From CAZLLV01 sp964560325 (GTDB lineage: Bacteria; Acidobacteriota; Thermoanaerobaculia; Multivoradales; DATKCC01), in assembly GCA_964560325.1 (NCBI GenBank), contig CAZLLV010000403.1, positions 1 through 7,405 of the forward strand: DNA of 7,405 bases. The letters run 5' to 3'. Shown in pieces: positions 3,788-7,405 of the stretch; within the stretch, counting starts at the first letter, position 1; every line of letters begins with the position of its first letter. The notes under the pieces were generated by a model. The model was not told the DNA's origin. It searched no databases and saw nothing but the letters and a program-made list of their open reading frames with translations. The position numbers were made by a program, and so were the translations under genes.

Positions 3788-5917
3788 ATGGCCTCCGGTC
3801 CGGGATCTCTCGCAGGAACGGCCCCGGTGCTCTTCGCGCTCCTCTTCGCGGCGTGGTGCGGCAGCCTCGGGGACGGCGCGGCGGCGGTGCCGGCGGGCGT
3901 CGGCTACGCCCTGGTGCTCCTCGCCGGTGCGCTCCTCCTCGGCCGCGACCGGAGCGCGCTCGCCGATCCGTGGCGCCTCGGCTTTCCCGGGCTCCTCCTC
4001 CCCTGGGCCCTCGCGGCCGCGGCCGGTCTCGCGGCCTGGGCGTCGCCGGTGCCGCGGGCGGGGTGGGTCGGTCTCGCCCTCCTGCCCGCCTGGCTCTGGC
4101 TGCCGTCGGCGGCGGCGCGCTGCTGGCGGTCGGAGGCGGCGCGTCGATGGGGCGCGCGGGCGGCGAGCTTGGCGGTCGCCGGGATCGCCGGCGCGGCGCT
4201 CCGGAGCTGGCTCGGCGGTCTGACCGAGCGGCCGTCGCTGCCGGTCGGGCAGCACCTCCACCTGACCGCGTGGATCGTCCTGCTGCTGCCGCTCGCCGCG
4301 CTGCCCTGGCGCGAGCGCGGGGCCTGGCGGGCGGTCGCGGCGATCGCCGTCACGCTCGGCGCGGCGGCGGTGCTCGGGACGCGGACGCTCTCGGGGCTTC
4401 TCGCGCTCGGGATCGAGGCGGTCCTAGCGCTGCGCTGGGGCCTCGCGGGCGCCGGGGGCGGTCGGCGGCGGACGGTGCTCGCCGCGGCGGCGGTGCTCGC
4501 GGTCGCCGCGGTCGGCGGGGCCGAGGCGTGGGCGGTCTTCCGCGGGACCGATCCGTCGGGCGCGGCGCGCTTCGTCTACTGGCGGGCGGGGTGGGAGGGG
4601 GTGGTCGAGCGGCCGGTCGTGGGAGCCGGCCCGGGGAGCACCGCCTGGACGCTGCCGCTCCTCCTCCGGCCGGTGCCGGGCGTCAATCCGCCGAGCGAAG
4701 TGGTGGGCGACCTCCATCTGCTGCCGCTCACGATCGCCTACGAGATCGGAATCCCCGGAGCGCTCCTCGCGGCCGCGGCCGTCGGCCTGTTCGCCTGGCG
4801 CCGCCGGGTCGAGCGGCGTAGCGCCGCGGCCGACCCGGGGTTGGTGGCGGCCGACCCCGGGTTCGTGGCGGCCGGGCTGATCGGGCTCGCGGGCGGCGCC
4901 GGTGCCGCCCTCGCCCTCGGCGACTGGCGGGTGACCGCTCTACCGGTCGCTGCCGCGATGGCGGCGGGCGCGGCGCTCGCGGGCGGACGAGCGGCCGTCC
5001 CCGCCGACCGCGACGCGGCCGCCGCGCGAGGGCGGTGGCGACCGGCGGCGCCGGTGCTCTTTCTCGTCTACGCCCTCGCCGCGGCCGCTCTGCTGACCCC
5101 GCTCGTCCGCGCGCAGGCGGCGTACGACCGCGCCGCCCTCGACAGCCCCGGGCGGAGCACCGGAGCGGTTCTCGCCCTGCTCGACCGCGCGGTCGAGCTC
5201 GATCCGCGCTTTCCCCTCTACCGGGCACGCCGCGCCTGGCTCGCTTCGGAGGCCGACGAGCCGTCGTGGCCCTCGGAGCGGGTGGCGGTGGAGGCGATCG
5301 GCGCCGCGGAGGCGGCGCGCGGCGTGCCCGCGCTCTGGCTCGCCGCCGGGGCCGCGGCGGAGGCGGCCGGGGAGGACTGGGCGGCCGCCTTCTCGTACGA
5401 GCGGGCGTGCGCCGCCGATCCGCTCGGCGCCCTGGCGCCCTTCGGCCTGGCGCGGGTCGGCTCCCGGCTCCACGACCCGGCGTCGGTCGCGGCGCGCGCG
5501 CTGGCGGCCGATCCCCGGCTGGCGGCGGCGCTCTGGTGGCAGGGGCGGGAGGATCTGCTCGAGCGGGCGGTCGTGCGGGCCTCGACGGCGGAGGGGATCG
5601 ACGAAGGGTGGCGCGAGGCGCTCCGGGAGCGGGTCGCGGGGGTGCTCGCCGGCGGCCGGGCTCCGGAGGAGGTGAGCGCCGAGCTGGCGCTGGTGCTCGA
5701 CGGCACGCCGGAGAGCTCGCTCTCGCTCCACGCCTTCCGCCGTCTTCCGTGGCCGGCGCGGCTCGCGCCGGTGCCGCTCGGCACGGCGGCGGCCGGCTTC
5801 GCCGGCCTACCGCCCGCCGTCTCGCTCCCCGGCACCGATCCGCGGCTCTTCCCGCCGACCTGTACGGGCGCCTTCGTGCCGCGGGAGCTCGAGGCGACGC
5901 CCTACCGGGACCGCTGA
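3788..5917 (+). CDS. O-antigen-ligase/Wzy-like polytopic membrane protein with TPR-like C-terminus
   Basis: Inner-membrane protein of 709 residues, probably a glycan ligase or polymerase of the WaaL/Wzy/PglL superfamily, which moves lipid-linked sugars in the periplasm. About 12-13 hydrophobic segments run from residue 12 to 440. The Wzy_C-like core spans about 158-335: a TRTLSG stretch (198-203), the typical R..YWRAGWEGV...PVVGAGPGS loop (261-284), and DLHLLPLTIAYEIGIPG (308-324), with His310 at the usual conserved His position. After the last membrane segment (419-440), residues 441-600 are helical with TPR-like units (for example 460-484 and 514-557, each ending near a DP). The tail 640-709 is Pro-rich. 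Start at 3788: no Shine-Dalgarno, but -10 spacing fits a leaderless mRNA. A 7-residue tandem duplication lies at 347-360. No other surface-polysaccharide genes are in view, so acceptor and sugar are unknown. Superfamily call fairly firm, specific activity not. Confidence 0.82.
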   Translation: MASGPGSLAGTAPVLFALLFAAWCGSLGDGAAAVPAGVGYALVLLAGALLLGRDRSALADPWRLGFPGLLLPWALAAAAGLAAWASPVPRAGWVGLALLPAWLWLPSAAARCWRSEAARRWGARAASLAVAGIAGAALRSWLGGLTERPSLPVGQHLHLTAWIVLLLPLAALPWRERGAWRAVAAIAVTLGAAAVLGTRTLSGLLALGIEAVLALRWGLAGAGGGRRRTVLAAAAVLAVAAVGGAEAWAVFRGTDPSGAARFVYWRAGWEGVVERPVVGAGPGSTAWTLPLLLRPVPGVNPPSEVVGDLHLLPLTIAYEIGIPGALLAAAAVGLFAWRRRVERRSAAADPGLVAADPGFVAAGLIGLAGGAGAALALGDWRVTALPVAAAMAAGAALAGGRAAVPADRDAAAARGRWRPAAPVLFLVYALAAAALLTPLVRAQAAYDRAALDSPGRSTGAVLALLDRAVELDPRFPLYRARRAWLASEADEPSWPSERVAVEAIGAAEAARGVPALWLAAGAAAEAAGEDWAAAFSYERACAADPLGALAPFGLARVGSRLHDPASVAARALAADPRLAAALWWQGREDLLERAVVRASTAEGIDEGWREALRERVAGVLAGGRAPEEVSAELALVLDGTPESSLSLHAFRRLPWPARLAPVPLGTAAAGFAGLPPAVSLPGTDPRLFPPTCTGAFVPRELEATPYRDR
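4826..4867 (+). repeat. 21-bp tandem duplication within the ligase-like gene
   Basis: Two 21-bp units (4826-4846 and 4847-4867), differing at two positions, encode AADPGLV and AADPGFV (residues 347-360). A third GCGGCC follows. The repeat lies in the loop between two membrane segments and keeps the frame, so it looks like a recent slippage duplication with little structural effect. Confidence 0.7.
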
Positions 5918-5921
5918 AGCG

Positions 5922-7405
5922 TCACTCTTCGTGTGTCGCGCCCGTCCTCGGCTGGCCGGGCACGAGGAACACGTCGCCGCTGGTGTTGATGTTGGCGAGG
6001 TAGGTCATCACCGGCCCGCCGTCGACCACCTCGGTCGTCACCGACCAGTTCTCGCCCGTGCCGGCGACCTCGCCGAACAGCGTCACCAGGTTGAGTTCCA
6101 GGTGCTGGCGCGCCTGGAGCACGAGGGTCGTCTGGCCGAGCAGGTCGCCGTTGGCGTCGCGCAGGCTGAGCCGCAGCTCGGTGCGGGCCGGCCGCAGGTT
6201 GACGACGCCGTACTGGCTCCGGAACATGCTCGACTGCTCGATCCCGAAGTCGACGCCGATGCCGGTCGTGGCCTCGGCCGGCGTGCGGCTGTCGATCGCC
6301 ATGCCGAAGGTGTCGCCCTGCGGGTTCTCCGACAGCGTCAGTGCGACGATCCGCGGCGCGGTGTCCTGGGCGTTGCTCCAGAGAACGCGCAGCGCGCCGG
6401 TCGCCGTCTCGAGCTCGAAGAGCTCGTCGATCACGTCGTCGAGGTAGAGCACCCCGCCGGCCGGCACGGTGCGCGTCGCTTCGCGCGGGTTCGCGTTGTT
6501 CTGCCCCCGCTCGAGGAGCTGGAACGTCACGTCGGTCGGGACCGAAGCCTCGTTGAGCACCGACAGGGCGGTGGTCAGGAAGACCCCGAACTGGCCGGGG
6601 CTGCGCACCACGCGCGGCACGATCAGCACCGGGTCGTCGACCGGCTCGCGGGCCGGCAGGAAGATCTGGTCCTCGCTGCCGGTCTCGAGCAGCGTCGCCG
6701 AGGCGAGGAAGTCGATGCCGTTCGAGGTGAAGCGGGCGGTGAACGGACCCTCGTGGTCCGCCACCTCGGGGAAGAGCTGCTTGGTCTGCTGGAAGCGCAT
6801 CACGCCCGCGCCGAGGCCGTAGACCGCCGGGTCGCCCACCGGCATGCCGTCGCGGTCGAACAGCTCGATCTCGACCTGACCGGCGTGGTCGTCGACGTTG
6901 ACCGCCAGCAGCGTGCTGATGAAGGCGTCGCCCTCGATGATGCCGGTCGTGGTCTTCGCGTTCGGCGTCCAGACGCCCTCCGGCTGCTGCGGCACGAAGA
7001 GGCCGAAGCTCCCGAGCGCCCGGTTCGGCAGCTCGACGAACGAGCGGCTGATCGCGAACACCCGCGGGCCGACGCCGTCCTGGGCCGTCCGCTGCTCGAC
7101 GTGGAGCCGGAGCGAGCCCTGGCCGGCGACGACGTCGAAGACCTTCTCGACCACGTTGGCGAGGAAGAGGGTCTCGGCCGGGTCGACGGTCAGAGTGCGC
7201 GAGGGCGGCGGCGGCTCGGCGCCGCGCGGCAGGTAGGTCATCGTCACCCGCGCCGGGAAGGCGCCGGCGTTGTGCAGCCAGACGTTGCTCTCGAAGGTGC
7301 CGGTGTTGCCGCGCGGCCCGAAGATCGTCCACTGCAGGAAGGCGTCCTGCGCCACCGTCGGGTACGCGGCGTCGGCCACCTGGATCTGCATCGTGTCCTG
7401 GGCGA
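5922..7405 (-). CDS. Probably secreted protein of four repeated beta-rich modules (5' end beyond window)
   Basis: I do not recognise a named family. The frame is open to the window edge (A-Q-D-T before the Met at 7391), so the true start, and probably a signal peptide, lies outside; AQD could follow a signal-peptidase site. Counting from that Met there are 489 residues in four modules, about 18-135, 148-249, 256-371 and 376-481. Each has the same order: a strand ending L-x-V-x-N or W-L-x-N, an alternating strand (VEIELFDRDG, TELRLSLRDANG, ARVTMTYLPRG), a Pro/Gly turn, a helix-like segment ending in LF (KQLFPEV, DELFELE, VTLFGEV, or EKVFDVV), and strands with a closing hydrophobic Leu/Val patch such as IFLPARE or VFLVPGQ. 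No cysteines and no membrane segment are visible. This suggests an exported adhesion, surface or stalk-like protein. It is convergent with the ligase-like gene, with stops 4 bp apart. Coding certain, function unknown. Confidence 0.88.
   Translation of the reverse strand, partial: AQDTMQIQVADAAYPTVAQDAFLQWTIFGPRGNTGTFESNVWLHNAGAFPARVTMTYLPRGAEPPPPSRTLTVDPAETLFLANVVEKVFDVVAGQGSLRLHVEQRTAQDGVGPRVFAISRSFVELPNRALGSFGLFVPQQPEGVWTPNAKTTTGIIEGDAFISTLLAVNVDDHAGQVEIELFDRDGMPVGDPAVYGLGAGVMRFQQTKQLFPEVADHEGPFTARFTSNGIDFLASATLLETGSEDQIFLPAREPVDDPVLIVPRVVRSPGQFGVFLTTALSVLNEASVPTDVTFQLLERGQNNANPREATRTVPAGGVLYLDDVIDELFELETATGALRVLWSNAQDTAPRIVALTLSENPQGDTFGMAIDSRTPAEATTGIGVDFGIEQSSMFRSQYGVVNLRPARTELRLSLRDANGDLLGQTTLVLQARQHLELNLVTLFGEVAGTGENWSVTTEVVDGGPVMTYLANINTSGDVFLVPGQPRTGATHEE

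Overview
The window is very GC-rich (visibly about 70% or more) and carries five protein-coding genes, two of them cut by the window edges. High GC, an ALDH7-type dehydrogenase, a stand-alone O-antigen-ligase-like protein with a TPR-like tail, and a secreted protein built of repeated beta-rich modules all suggest a free-living high-GC bacterium. Acidobacteriota (Thermoanaerobaculia-like) is my best guess, but this is inference from gene style, not a database match.

Layout, left to right. Positions 1-337 (minus, 3' end missing) encode a thioredoxin-fold [2Fe-2S] ferredoxin. Only 40 bp away, 378-1328 (plus) encodes a YegS/DagK-type lipid kinase. Next comes a 770-bp gap (1329-2098) with no credible gene. 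It lies between two convergent genes and is full of inverted repeats: a perfect 28-bp pair, a 14-bp pair and a 16-bp pair. The first two pairs bound segments of 176 and 168 bp, and each of those contains a perfect palindrome with the core GAGTGCACTC. Positions 2099-3631 (minus) encode a 510-residue aldehyde dehydrogenase of the antiquitin/ALDH7 family (L-piperidine-6-carboxylate / alpha-aminoadipic semialdehyde dehydrogenase, lysine catabolism). A 156-bp divergent promoter region (3632-3787) leads to 3788-5917 (plus), a polytopic O-antigen-ligase/Wzy-like protein with a C-terminal TPR-like region. The last gene, 5922-7405 (minus, 5' end missing), is a probably secreted protein with four modules of about 105-118 residues. 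Its stop codon lies 4 bp from the stop of the ligase-like gene.

The genes do not form one operon or pathway. They alternate in strand and look independently transcribed. The two divergent intergenic regions share a promoter style: TACAAT on the minus strand in both. For two genes (ferredoxin and ligase-like) a -10-like hexamer sits so that the predicted transcription start is the A of the ATG, which suggests leaderless mRNAs. Only the dehydrogenase has a clear Shine-Dalgarno sequence.

The most noteworthy unexplained structure is the set of fold-back repeats in 1329-2098. The four-module exported protein comes next. I see no CRISPR array, tRNA, rRNA, transposase, phage gene or defence system, and nothing that proves a wholly new system.
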